Assembly (NCBI RefSeq): GCF_954871325.1
Contig: NC_088777.1
Coordinates: forward strand, 11,819,366 to 11,883,365
Origin: Gordionus sp. m RMFG-2023
Taxonomy: Eukaryota; Nematomorpha; Gordioida; Chordodea; Parachordodidae
Length of the DNA stretch: 64,000 nucleotides
Reading direction: 5' to 3'
The position numbers and the translations under genes are program-made. Below the pieces are notes generated by a model. The model was not told where the DNA came from, made no database searches, and worked only from the letters and a program-made list of their open reading frames with translations. This document shows positions 11,641 to 22,687 of this stretch, one piece after another; the stretch's first letter is position 1, and each line of letters begins with the position of its first letter.

Positions 11641-12560
11641 ATAAGTATCAACCGGCATGATATTGTTCATTGTTTTAATAATTATCCTACCAGCATAATG
11701 TCAATCTTGGCATTTTTATTTATTTTGCCAATAATGTTTTTCTTTATACTATCTCCAAACACATTGAATTAAAAAAATTATCAAATATGCACTAATTATT
11801 GACATAAATATCAGATATAATGCTTCCAGATTTTTGGCTGCCTTTACCCTTAAGACTTGATATCATAGTTTGTATTTGAGTAGTAATTCGATTACTATTT
11901 TATGGCGATATTGATCAAATAATAAATATGTAAGGAACTAATTATTAATGTAAACTAGTAAGTTATAACTTCTATATAACTCCGTTCTGGCATGGTGCTA
12001 ATTATGACAATTTTTTACCAATAATTTTTCCCCCTCCTCTAACAAACAAAATATAACAATAAAATGTACAAATAAAGTCCTACTTAATGGTTTGGTATAA
12101 GTTTTAGAATTAGTGTTTTCAGAAACTTGCCTCACTTCACACTTAAAGCATGATGTAATAGTTTTTATTATGTTTATAACTTGTTTCTTTTTGTGGTTCT
12201 GATATTTGATTAAGGAATAATACTAGTCAAGAATTAAATGGCTCATGCTAGATATAAACTTTTTTTTATTCCCATTCTAGCATGATGCCAATTTTTATTT
12301 TTTCTTACTAACCAAACGGAGTAAATTAATTTTCAATTAAGCACAAGCCATTGATAAAATTTCCAGAATAAATGCATTCATCACCGTTCTAATAGTAGGG
12401 TTGGCTAAAATTTCGTTACTAATAATTTTTTTCTTTATATTGGCAACTATACTGGTTAATGTCAAACATAATAATGCACAAAACAATGGCATATTTTAGA
12501 ATTAGTGCTTCCAATTGTTCAGCTAATTTTAACGGATATTATAATGATCATAGAAAAATA
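11641..12560. repeat. Degenerate repeat units (GCATGATGCCAAT type)
   Basis: Four loosely repeated blocks carry variants of 'TTCTAGCATGATGCCAATTTTT...TACCAATAATTTTT' and 'TTTTAGAATTAGTGTTT'. Examples start near 11650, 11980, 12270 and 12390. A related sequence occurs in inverse orientation near 62690-62960 (GTTTTCAGAAATACTAATTC...). It looks like an old dispersed repeat rather than a gene. Unit borders are not sharp. Confidence 0.45.
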
Positions 12561-12644
12561 GATATAATTTTCTATAAGGGGGAGCTGCCCGGAAGTCGGC
12601 CTGACCCCCCCCCTCCCCATGGATAGATTTCGGCTACACCACTG
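12561..12644. mobile_element. hAT-like element end
   Basis: A C/G-rich block ends GGCTACACCACTG. Its complement, CAGTGGTGTAGCC, has the CAG start common in hAT elements. A C-rich tract (CCCCCCCCC) lies just inside, as in the transposon at 7923. The opposite end was not found. Confidence 0.35.
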
Positions 12645-12719
12645 TATATGAGAAATAGTAGTATTTAACAGTCATCAATATAATCAGCTTTCATTAGGTA
12701 CATGCCATATTATATGAGT

Positions 12720-13064
12720 CAGGAACCTCCAGGCCGGTCCAGCCCGGGTACAAGGCCAAGCTGTTTTGATTTTTTTATAAATATCTAGACCAGGCCTAAA
12801 AAAAAATTTTTAAGGTCGAGCTTAAAAATTTTTTAAAAAAATACCTGGGCCAAGTCATATATTTTAAAACCGAATAATTTAAATCACCATTATTAACTAT
12901 AAAAATAAAAAATTAATTTAATATATTTTTAAAAATCCAGACTGCCAAAAAATTTTTTTTTAGAAAAATCGGGCCAGGCTTGAAAACATGAAATCCGAGT
13001 CAAGCCAATGGGTTTTTTTTAAATCTGTGTCGGGCCATGCAAATTATACCTCTGCAGGTCTCTG
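12720..13064. mobile_element. Palindromic MITE, family 2-like copy
   Basis: Left end CAGGAACCTCCAGGCCGG and right end CTGCAGGTCTCTG are imperfect inverted repeats. GC patches (CCAGCCCGGG, TCGGGCCATGC) flank an AT-rich core, the layout of the copies at 17, 24888 and 42383. No clear duplication was identified, so the limits are approximate. Confidence 0.55.
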
Positions 13065-14267
13065 ATATTCGCATATAGGCATAAACTTAATACTGAGTCA
13101 ATTTCAATAAATATTATTAGTAATTTTATTTTTTAAATAATTTATTATTTTTTCTTAATTTTTTATTGAATAATGTCAGCTGAAAATGTTTTTAGATTCC
13201 GACATTATTTGTTGACCTTAAGAGTTTAGTCAAAGTAATTTTTCCCATAGTTTTTTAGTCCTATCGATATAAGAAGAGGAGTTTAAATCCCATTTTTTTT
13301 TAATCAACGTTTATTAAAATTATATAAATTTCCAGTGGCACTATAAAAGAAGCGATTTACATTATTAAATAGAAAAAACTTTGATTATAAAGTGAGCTAG
13401 GTTTGTCACTTATGCCTGTGCAAAATAAATAAGATATAAAATTATAAATCAATTCAAAATCAGATTTATTTTCTAGATTCAAATTGGCAAATAAAAATTC
13501 AAAAAAAATGAATTGGTTTAACCCAAATTTTACAAATTCAACCACACTATATTTTATATCTTTATATTTTAAATAGTAATTTAACAGTGGCAGAAGATAG
13601 GTAGGGGGAATAATTAGTTATTTTTAACAACCCTAAAAAGTTGATATTTAATAAGTTTTAAATATTTTATAGTAAAAATAATTAAACATCTTTAATTAGG
13701 ATTTATTTTTAATAGTTTATTTAAAAAGTACCAATAAAATTAATAATTTTATAGAATAAATATATTAAGTAAACAAATTATAATATTCATGTGAAAAAAG
13801 TTAATTTTAAAAATTGTAATAAACTTGTAACTTAAATGAAATTGTTGATAAAATATAATAGTCAGGACTCTAACCCTAGTGAGATTAGATGATGGAAAGT
13901 TTCTTTGAAATTATAAGGTGTTGGGTGTGAAGACATATTGTCAAGGGTAGGGGGGTTAGTTTTGATTTGAATTTTTTTTTTGTAGGGGCTTTAGGTTCAC
14001 TTATTGCAGGCCTTTGGCCAGGTAGATTTTTTTAAAATAATTATGATTTTTTTTCCACTTTTTAAGATAAATATTTTTAAATTCTAAAAGCTATTGTCAT
14101 TATAATATAAAATATTTAAGCTTTACTCTTTCCTTTGAATTATTATTGTAGTGACATTATGGGGAGGGGGTGTGATAAGTATAGGGGATTTTTTTTTATC
14201 AGCTTAAAATAATATTTATAAAAGGAAGGAAACCAATTACCAAAAAAGTGGAGGGAAGCCACTATAC
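13065..14267. other. AT-rich sequence with repeat remnants downstream of the ENT exons
   Basis: The block at about 13980-14030 (GCCTTTGGCCAGGT followed by T-rich sequence) resembles GCCTTCGGCCAGGT in the repeats at 24.4 and 28.5 kb. A G-rich block at 14160-14200 is similar to the end of the element at 30.1-30.2 kb. The remaining ENT exons should lie on this side but none was recognised, so this may be a long, repeat-filled intron. Confidence 0.4.
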
Positions 14268-15095
14268 CTATGATGAAATGAAAAAACATCTTGTAAAAAA
14301 ACAAATTATACTACCTGTTAAAGTAATAAAAATGTATTTATATATAATTTACTAAAAGAGGTAGAGCAAAATAAGAATCAAAGCAAGCCAGAAGTACAAA
14401 TTGAGCTGATATAAAGTACCATATAGCTGATAATCTTAGATTTGGAGATGCATATATTGCTAGTATATATACTACAGCAAATAGGGTTCCACAAACATTA
14501 TTTCCTATAATTACACCATTTGTATATTTCATTGGTAAACTCCCTGCTAAACCAAAAATTGAACTTTGATATATGCCTGCAGCACTATTTGTGATAGCAG
14601 CTGTTATCATGGTTAATATGAAAAAAGCTTTTGGCCAAGTTGATGTGTCCAAAATGGCTAATATAACTGTGACTATGCACATCATAACATTAATAATGAT
14701 TGAAATGGGTATTCTGGGTTGAGTTTGGTAAGCTTTAGGGTTTATATTCTTTGTAGAGGATCCAAATTGAACAAACAAATTTAATGCCATTAAAATAACA
14801 TTTGGTAATTGAGATATTACTCCTAAATAACTAATAAAATTTTCCTTGTATTCATGAGTGCCTGTTACATTTGGGTTTAATTTATAATCTACAAAATACT
14901 AAAAAGAGTGATATTTCCCAAATATTTATTTACCGAATTTGCGTTGATGAACACATTCCATGGAATAAGCATTCCAATACCATGTAATAGCATAATAATG
15001 TAAAGTAAATTCATACTATCATAAGGTTTAGGATAAAGATTCCTATGAGGGGGAATGATTAAACTGCTACTTAATTCCATCGCTTGACTGTTCAT
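14268..15095 (-). CDS. Equilibrative nucleoside transporter (ENT/SLC29), 5' half
   Basis: ENT proteins are 11-helix membrane carriers that move nucleosides down their gradient. Exon 1 (15095-14934) starts at ATG 15095 and holds the first helix with the family signature GIGMLIPWNVFINA. Exon 2 (14898-14353) continues YFVDYKLNPN and SYLGVISQLPNVILMALNLF, followed by helices to about TM6 (GIYQSSIFGLAGSLPMKYTN; FALPLL). A short exon 3 (14310-14268) reads YNLFFYKMFF, fitting the segment after TM6. The inferred introns are 35 bp (14899-14933) and 42 bp (14311-14352), with GT-AG ends and consistent phase. Only ~250 residues are visible against the usual ~450; TM7-11 were not found, so the gene either continues through a long intron or is broken. 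The paralogue cannot be assigned. Confidence 0.85.
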
Positions 15096-16533
15096 TGCTG
15101 AATTGTGAATTCTTAATCAAAGTTTCATTATTTTTTTACCACTCAGCTGGAGACGCCGATTTTAACATATGTTTACGTCAAAACATCTGATTTGAAAGCG
15201 TCCGATCTTCGGTAAGTTAATGTGATTTTATTTAACGTTCGCGTTATAATAAATTAGGCAATATTATATTAATGCAAATGAATCAATATTGGCTTGTAAA
15301 ATTATTGATCATATATTTTAATATATTTTAAATTAATAAAATAATAAAAATGATGGAACAAATAAAAATTGCTTATATTATAAATTACCTATTATATTTT
15401 AACAAAAAAGAATGATAAATAAATTTAAATAAAATATTAAATTTTCATATCTAACTATACTATCAAACATTTGTTCAATGGAATTATAAATCCTACATTA
15501 CCTTTTCATAATGCAATGAGTATGGAAGATTATAATATAAAGGATTAAATTAAAATTATTTAAATATTTCTGAACTTACAATTCCCATTATAATATGAAC
15601 TAAATTTCTATCATTTGTATGTTTTTGTTTATATAAACATGTAAAATATTTTCTAACTTACAATCCTTATATTTAAATTTAAATATAAGTTGTTTATAAA
15701 CAAAAAAATATTTATCGATTTAAAATTCCTATATTATCCTTTCATAATAGAAAAACTTATTCATCATTGAGAGTTAAATTTAATTTACTTGAATGTTCAA
15801 CTAAACCTAGATAATATTTCTCAACTTGAAATTCCTACATAATCTTTTCCTATTATGAAAAATTAATTGCATTAAGAATTAAATTTAAGATATTTGAATG
15901 TTTTTTTAAATAAAAAGTAAATTTATCTCAACTAGCAATTCCTTCATTATCTTTTTATAATATGAATTATAATTATTAATTTGTCATTTAAATGTTTTTA
16001 TATTTAAATCATTGATATAAATATGCCTAAAAAATATTTATCAAGTTGTAATCCCTACACTATCTTTTGATAATATAAAAAATAAAGTATATTAAATTTA
16101 ATTTATTTAAATATTTTTTTATTTAAATATTTTTTTATTTAAATATTTTTTTATTTAAATATTTTTTTATTTAAATATTTTTTTATTTAAATATTTTTTT
16201 ATTTAAATATTTTTTTATTTAAATATTTTTTTATTTAAATCATTGTTTCAAATAAACTGAACATATATTTCTCAACTTATATTCATTATCTTCTTGTAAT
16301 ATGAAAAATATAGTTTAAGATTATATAGTCATTCAATTGTTATATTTTAAACATTGGAATAAATTAACCTAACAAATATTTCTCAACAAACTATTACTCA
16401 ACTAACAATTCCTACCATATCTTTTAAAAATATAAAAATTATTTAAACCTTAAGAATATAATTATGACATATTTATAATAGAATCATTAAAAATATATAT
16501 AAAATAAGTTTATTGTTTATTAAGTTGGTTTTA
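15096..16533. other. AT-rich sequence upstream of ENT, with repeats
   Basis: Up to ~15250 this is the likely 5' region of the ENT gene; no promoter motif can be assigned. From about 15450 to 16420 a phrase of the type 'TCAACTTGCAATTCCTACATTATCTTTTATAATATGAA' recurs every ~100-130 bp in degenerate form, suggesting an old satellite-like array. Confidence 0.4.
16105..16240. repeat. 16-bp tandem repeat, 8.5 copies
   Basis: Exact head-to-tail copies of ATTTAAATATTTTTTT. Each unit contains the palindrome ATTTAAAT. The exact periodicity points to recent expansion or to slippage in the assembly. Confidence 0.95.
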
Positions 16534-16812
16534 TCATTTGCATTGATTGTCGTTGATGAACTGGGGTTGCTTGATAAGAGATTTACCATGTGCATGAGAG
16601 TCCTGAATGGATTTTGTTATTACGTAATTATTTTTGACTCTGCTCATGTGATTAACTTCAAGTGATTCATCCAAGTGAAACAATTTCATCAAGCCCTTGA
16701 TGTCACTTGGCTCAGTGGTGTCTTCCTCTAGACCTAGATTGTAAATATCTTCTATAGTCATAACGCTCCTGACCGCTTTCCTGACATCTTTGGAATTCGA
16801 AGCAACTCTCAC
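16534..16812 (-). CDS. Unrecognised protein, candidate last exon
   Basis: A minus-strand frame of ~92 residues with balanced, coding-like composition (KAVRSVMTIEDIYNLGLEED; KGLMKLFHLDESLEVNHMSR) in an AT-rich background. The frame stays open upstream to a TGA near 16850 (FNGIQRIIEKV), so GTG at 16812 is not a firm start and the piece is better read as an exon. The stop is followed within ~30 bp by two AATAAA-like signals (AATAAACAATAAA on the minus strand), which supports a gene 3' end. No domain was recognised. It could equally be a transposon-encoded fragment. Confidence 0.4.
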   Translation of the reverse strand: MRVASNSKDVRKAVRSVMTIEDIYNLGLEEDTTEPSDIKGLMKLFHLDESLEVNHMSRVKNNYVITKSIQDSHAHGKSLIKQPQFINDNQCK

Positions 16813-16836
16813 TTTCTCAATAATGCGCTGAATGCC

Positions 16837-16913
16837 ATTGAATTTTCATTCTTTAATGAGTCGTCGTGCTAATAACGCGAAGGTCGTCAGTTCGAGACTC
16901 GTCTTGGCCACCA
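16837..16913 (+). tRNA. tRNA-Ile(AAT)-like sequence, diverged (pseudogene or SINE head)
   Basis: The 3' two-thirds match tRNA-Ile. Anticodon stem-loop TCGTG-CTAATAA-CGCGA pairs fully with anticodon AAT, followed by AGGTC, a T-loop TTCGAGA in an imperfect stem, then CTTGGCC-A-CCA. The 5' third (GCCATTG and the D-arm) is degraded and does not form a good acceptor stem or A box. The sequence carries CCA at the end, which nuclear tRNA genes normally lack, suggesting a retroposed mature tRNA or a tRNA-derived SINE head. Confidence 0.55.
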
Positions 16914-16919
16914 TGTAAG

Positions 16920-19260
16920 AATTGTATAGAATCTTTCATTAAGTAATAATGTCATGATGTATATATTTATTTTTATATAAATTACATTTTTATTTTTTAT
17001 TAACTAAAAACCATTTTTATTTTTATATCTTTTTTTTAACAATAAAAAAATTACCAATTATGTCAAATACAAATTTTAAAAAAATGTAACATTAAAATAA
17101 TATAAAAAAAAATGTTAATATAAAATTTTCACCGATTTAATTTAAATACAAATTAAATTTAAAAAAATGTCACATTAAAATGATATATAAAAAAATGTTG
17201 ATATAAATTTTGACCGAAAGGTATAATCCCTATTATTTAACAATTTCTATGCTGCCTCTCCAAAATTCTGCATTTATTGTGAATATTTTGTTCCTGTCTA
17301 TGGGATTTGTTCCTGTCTATTAAATTAATTAAATCTAATTTATAAATACAATATCATATATAAAAAAAATACTTATGTCTATTATATTAGAATTTGAATA
17401 AAAATGGAATATTTTAGCTATTTCTGTACAAGGAGAGTAGTTAATTTTAAAAATTTAACTAATAAAATGTTTAGTAAATTGTAGTATATCGTTTTAAACG
17501 ATCCATAAACATTTGCCGGAAGTCAAAATATTTTTACTACAATAAAATTATCATTCCTCTAAAAGAAGGGACTTATGCTTAAAGTGTCCAAATAATGCCA
17601 AATGAAATATTTTAACTCGTCTACATTAATTAGGAATTTAAAAATATGAATAATTAAACGGGTAACGTAATTTAGAATAATTTCTTAATATCTGATAGGT
17701 TGCTCAACATATATTTCACTCTAAATAATATAAATTATTTATTTTAAATATACATTTATCTTGAGGAAAATATATATATAGCAAATTATACGATATTATC
17801 AGATTTGACCAGTATACAATGAATCTTATTTTTAAAATACATGATCCTTTTATATTTTTCACTCAGTAATTTGTTAAAACTTTTAATATGTAACTCATAT
17901 CTCTCTAACTAAAATATTGTAATTTTTCTTCATTTTTTTGGCAAAAATACAGATAATTTTTTTTTATATATATTTATATTTTTGTTAAATAAATTAAATA
18001 ATTATATTATCTGATTTTTTTTTTCTCTTTTAGAAACTTTTTTATTGTTTATTCCTGTTAAAACAGACTAATATTAAATTTTATAAATAGATTTTAATTA
18101 AATTCAGGATACATTTATTTATCTTTTTAATATGATAATATATTCAGATATTCATTTGACATTCTATTTAGCCTTATACCTTATGTTAAATTTTATTTTA
18201 TTTTATAAAGATTAACTTAATATCTTTTTGATTCAGATTATAAACCTTTATTTTATTATTCATATCAACATTATTATTTTTTATTATATATATTGTAATA
18301 CTTCAATTTTAGGTAATTGACATTTAAGGTCGTTTTCCCATAATTATTGTTGAATTTACAATCTTTTTACATATTTTTTATATGTATTCATATTTTGTTT
18401 AATCTCGAAAGAGCTGATTAATTATTATCATTATATTTAAAAATTGTAATGATCACTCGTAAATTTTAATGTTTTACTATTTTAAAAGAATATAAGGAAG
18501 AGAAAAAGAATATAATTGAAAATTAATTGGTATTTTTTAATATTTTAATGAAGTAAGATTAAATAGAGGAATTCATATTTCACTTCGATAAGGTCTACAA
18601 GCGGTTTTATTATCCTCTTTATATAAACATAAAAAGGGTGTCATGACTGGGATCAATTTTTTGGGGGTGATCTATATTATCTCTGCTACAAAGTAATTTA
18701 AAAATATTGGGAATAAATTAAATTCATCTGATAATTTCAAAATATAATAATTATTTTCTCGATATCCTTATCAAAATTATTTGAAGAATAAATTATATTG
18801 ATATCCAAATGTATATATTATTATCCCAAATTCTAAATATAAAAATAGTGGATAATAGTAAAATTAATAGTAAATACCACAAAATTTGGAATTATTATAA
18901 TATCAATATAAAATAATAAATAACAAAAATTGGGAATATATATATTATCAAAATAAAATTAAACAATTAATATTCCAAAATTTGGAATTAATATATCATC
19001 AAATATAATTTTCTTTTGTAATAAAATAAATTCTAAGAGGAGATTATTCAATATTTGCTAAATTCGGAGGAAAATATATCTTTTTAGTGCTAATATATTA
19101 GTATAATTATTAAAGTAATCGTGGTATAATATTATTCATTAAATTATTAGAAATCGTTTTTTTAGAGGGATAACGCCATGCTGTGATATTATCCATTAAA
19201 ATATAAAATCATATAGGAAATTATTAGTTTATATAAATCTGTTTCCAAAAAATGATAAAT
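16920..19260. other. AT-rich sequence without a recognisable gene
   Basis: No coding or RNA signal recognised. A near-duplicate pair 'AAAAAAATGTAACATTAAAATAATAT' / 'AAAAAAATGTCACATTAAAATGATAT' lies near 17075-17200. Confidence 0.5.
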
Positions 19261-19269
19261 CTTATTCGA

Positions 19270-19450
19270 TTGGTAAATAAGACGAATCAAATTACGTCCT
19301 CCTATTGGCAAATAAACTGTATTTATTTGTTCTTATTCGGAAGATGAATCAAATGGCGTCCTTCTATGGACAAAGAACCGCATTTCTTATGTAAAATTGT
19401 AACAAGGACGATTCCAATAGCGTCCTCCTATGGACAGATAGTCGTTTAAT
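19270..19450. repeat. Three degenerate ~70-bp units (GCGTCCTCCTATGGACA)
   Basis: Units read ACGAATCAAATTACGTCCTC, ATGAATCAAATGGCGTCCTT and ACGATTCCAATAGCGTCCTC, each followed by CTATTGG/CTATGGA and a CAAATA/CAAAGA/CAGATA step. They lie ~270 bp upstream of the first recognisable LINE coding sequence and could be 5'-UTR repeats of that LINE, or unrelated. Confidence 0.5.
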
Positions 19451-19852
19451 TCTTATTACTGGGGTAAAGTTATTCTGAAAAGGTTCATTTATGATTATTT
19501 ATTTCCTACCCGTATATTAAATATTCAAGCTAGACTACATTCATCATCATATTTAACGTGTAGTAATTATTTTTAGTATTAAACACCTATTAGTTCAACT
19601 CGTTACATAAAATTTTAAGAGAGCGTGGCATAACGAATCTTGAAGAAAGTTATAATTTTAAAAAGTTATATATTATAAAATTCTAGAAAATTTAAAAAAA
19701 TTTTAATAATTAATCCTTTTTTTATTTGAAACCTCACATATTGAGCATCTTTCTCGCTCGTTGCTCGATTTTTCTGACATACATATTCATCATTCCTTCG
19801 CTATTTTTGCACATCAATCAACAGACCTCTCACAGGTGCTTTTGCTTTATTA

Positions 19853-20270
19853 TTGGCAGCATTTTTTTTATTTTTTATACCTATGGCCATTCCCCACGAA
19901 CGCAGAATCTGCCCATCATGCATGAAACCAATACATTTAACAAATGATGGAGAATTTTTTGTTCATGGACCAATCTCTAACAGGTGTCCGCATTCAAAAC
20001 ACACGCCTCTTTCTCAGATCACTTACTCGCTTCCCCCCCCTCTCATAGATTCTCCCTTAAACCAAGTAATTGGTGCCTCATTCTCAGATATTTTTCTTAA
20101 CTCCACAAAACCAAGTATCATAACGAGAATACCCAAAGGAGCGAGAATATAAGTAGCTAAATCTCTCAGCAACTGCATATCTTCTCTTTTGCAAAATTTT
20201 AACAAAGAAGAAGAATGGTTAAAATTTTTAAACTTTGGGTACAATACTTTCAAAATACCTGACATATCAC
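19853..20270 (+). pseudogene. LINE N-terminal zinc-finger region
   Basis: The frame contains RICPSCMKPIHLTNDGEFF followed by VHGPISNRCPHSKHTP: Cys-x2-Cys, then HG and a second Cys. This fits the nucleic-acid-binding finger at the N-terminus of this LINE type. It is followed by TRIPKGARI and, past one stop, VAKSLSNCISSLLQNFNKEE, typical of the linker before the RT domain. The start codon is not certain. Confidence 0.65.
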
Positions 20271-20531
20271 TCCAAAAATCATTAACTCAATAAATAAAAG
20301 ATGCCTGTTTAAACATCAACACTCATCTTCATGAATCCCAAATCTTCAGATATCCCATAAACAAAAAAAAAATAACCCCACTTCAAAAAAAAGCCTCATT
20401 GATTTCGAAGAAAATTTGACAGTCTAAATATCAATGGGGCCCTCAAACTCATTTCAACCAATGACACTCTGGCGGAATCTAATTTAGAAACCTTAATTAA
20501 GCTTCGATCAAAGCATCCCACAACAACATTA

Positions 20532-21655
20532 TTGCCCCAACCCTTCTCCCATTGTGCAGCAGATTTCACACAGGAAGAAGTAAGGAAAGCAATCCTATCT
20601 TTTCATCGGGATTCGGCTCATGGTCTAGATGGGATTAGACCAATTTTTTTACAGGACATTACCTCTCCTGTGATCTGTACACAGGTTTCAATTCTCACTA
20701 AAATCACAAACTTAGTCAACAAAATCCTAAATGGAGACGTACCCAGCTTTATTACCCCCTTACTATTCGGTGCCAGACTCATCGCACTCCAAAAACCAAA
20801 CAAGGACATTCGGCCCATCGCCATTGATTCAACTTACCGTAGATTGGTCGCTAAATTAATCGCATCTAGAATCAAACACGATGCCGCACACATTCTAAGC
20901 CCCTATCAACTTGGTGTAGGGATACCTGGTGGGTGTGAAGCTGCTGTGCACTTAACAAGAATTCACCTTGAAAATAACCCAAAAAACGAATCCCTAGTAA
21001 AAATTGACTTCTCTAACGCCTACAACACTCTTTCGTGCAACACGTTCCTACATTCAACTTGCTTCCATTTTCCAGCTTATACCAAATTTCTTTTCTCTTG
21101 CTACCAATCACCAACAATCTTACAATTCAACAAAGAAAAGATACTTTCTGTCGAGGGTATCCAACAAGGTGACCCTCTCGGATCCCTTCTCTTTAGTCTT
21201 GGAATCAATGACATGATAAAATCAATAAACTCTTCATGTACTCTATCGCTCCACGCTTGGTATATTGATGATGAAATCTTGAGTGGTCCCAGTAGTGAAA
21301 TTGCCAAAGCAGTCACCATAATTAAAGAAATGGGCACAGCCATTGGACTTTCGCTTAACCAGAGCAAATCTGAATTCTCACTTTTAAATTCTAATGCTCC
21401 CAACACTCACGATTTCAAATTCACATCAAGCGTTGAATTAACACATCTAGGATCGCCTGTTGGAGGACACGAGGCAATAAGCACCTTTCTTCATTCCTCA
21501 CTTGACATACTCCTTAAACTGGAGGACATCTTTACACTTCTTCCATCACACAAGTCCTTTTTTTTGCTAAAAAATTTCTTTTTTATACCAAGGATTCTTT
21601 ACGCACTTCGGTCAACACCAATTTTTAAATATCCTATTCCTCTCCAAACTTACGA
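20532..21655 (+). pseudogene. LINE reverse transcriptase domain
   Basis: About 375 residues of reverse transcriptase. Visible landmarks in order: HGLDGIRPIFLQ (domain 1); ALQKPNKDIRPIAIDSTYRR (domain 2); SPYQLGVGIPGGCEAAVHL; VKIDFSNAYNTLS with the first catalytic Asp (domain 3); EGIQQGDPLGSLLFSLGI (domain 4); WYIDDEILSG with the catalytic Asp pair (domain 5); LSLNQSKSEFS; THLGSPVGG (domain 7). The catalytic residues are all present. The frame shifts near 21655, after which the thumb region continues in another frame (LTEKIVNIRFNEIAWAQATL). Confidence 0.9.
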
Positions 21656-21659
21656 AAAG

Positions 21660-22687
21660 GAATAAAGGACTTAACCGAAAAAATAGTAAATATCAGATTC
21701 AACGAAATTGCTTGGGCCCAAGCAACTCTTCCAACCAAATTTGGTGGTCTCGACATCAGATCTCCAATTGACTTAGCAACAACTACTTTCATATCGAGTA
21801 GTCTCTTGACAAAGCCAATAACCACCGCCCATAATTCTAAAGAAGACCTTTCCTTAATCGTGGCTATGGATATTTGGAAAACAAGGATCAATGCTGATTC
21901 TCATCCCCCCACAACCCATAAACAGAAAGACTGGGATGCACCAGTGGTTGCTCGCTGCGTTGAAACTCTCTTATCTAGCATGCAATCTACCGACCGCACC
22001 CTATTCTCTTCCTTGCTCAATGGTACGGGACATGAGTTTCTTGAGGCCATCCCATCTACCAATCTTTAGCTTCAACTATCCAACAATGAATTTACCCATG
22101 CCATCGGCATTCGTCTAAATTGTTCCATCACTCACCCCCACATCTGCTCAGGGTGCAACTCGCCAGTTGACTCGAAGGGTAGACATAGTTTACATTGTCG
22201 CTCCTGCAATGGACGATTCATCAGACACAAGCAATGTAATACAATCATCCAACATGCTCTGAAATCCGCCTAAATTCCTTCCACGTTAGAACCACAGGGT
22301 CTTTTTAGATCTGACGGTAAACGTCCTGATGGGATCTCTCAAATCCCATGGAGGAGAGGCCAACTTTTGATATGGGACTATTCCTGTATTGACCCCTTAG
22401 CCCCATCCAACCACGCCATCAACATCCTTGACCAGAAGGAACAACTTAAAATTTCTAAATACACAGAAATAATAAACGATCATTGCTTCATCCCAATCAT
22501 ATCAACCACTCTTGGCACCTTCGGCAAACTCGCCTTAGCATTTTTCAAAAAATTAGGATCACAAATCAGCAAACTCTCAGAAGAACCTCGAGAGGGTTTT
22601 TTTCTTCGTCAACGATTATCCATAGCGATTCACAAAGCTAATTATATCAGTTTCAACGATAGCCTTCTAGCCAAAGAGCTATCATAG
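21660..22687 (+). pseudogene. LINE thumb, CCHC and PD-(D/E)XK endonuclease region
   Basis: The same frame holds FGGLDIRSPIDLATTTFISS (thumb), then CSGCNSPVDSKGRHSLHC, a CX2C...HX3C knuckle. The next landmark is GKRPDGISQIPWRRGQLLIW and an adjacent Asp, fitting the RPD...D core of restriction-like endonucleases found at the C-terminus of R2-superfamily LINEs. C-terminal text LRQRLSIAIHKANYI follows, with a stop at 22687. Two in-frame stops (near 22069 and 22273) break it. I know of similar proteins in aquatic invertebrates, but the exact clade is not assigned. Confidence 0.85.

Noticed and set aside
20023-20265. Minus-strand 80-codon frame
   Set aside because: It overlaps the LINE coding strand, whose plus-strand translation has family motifs.
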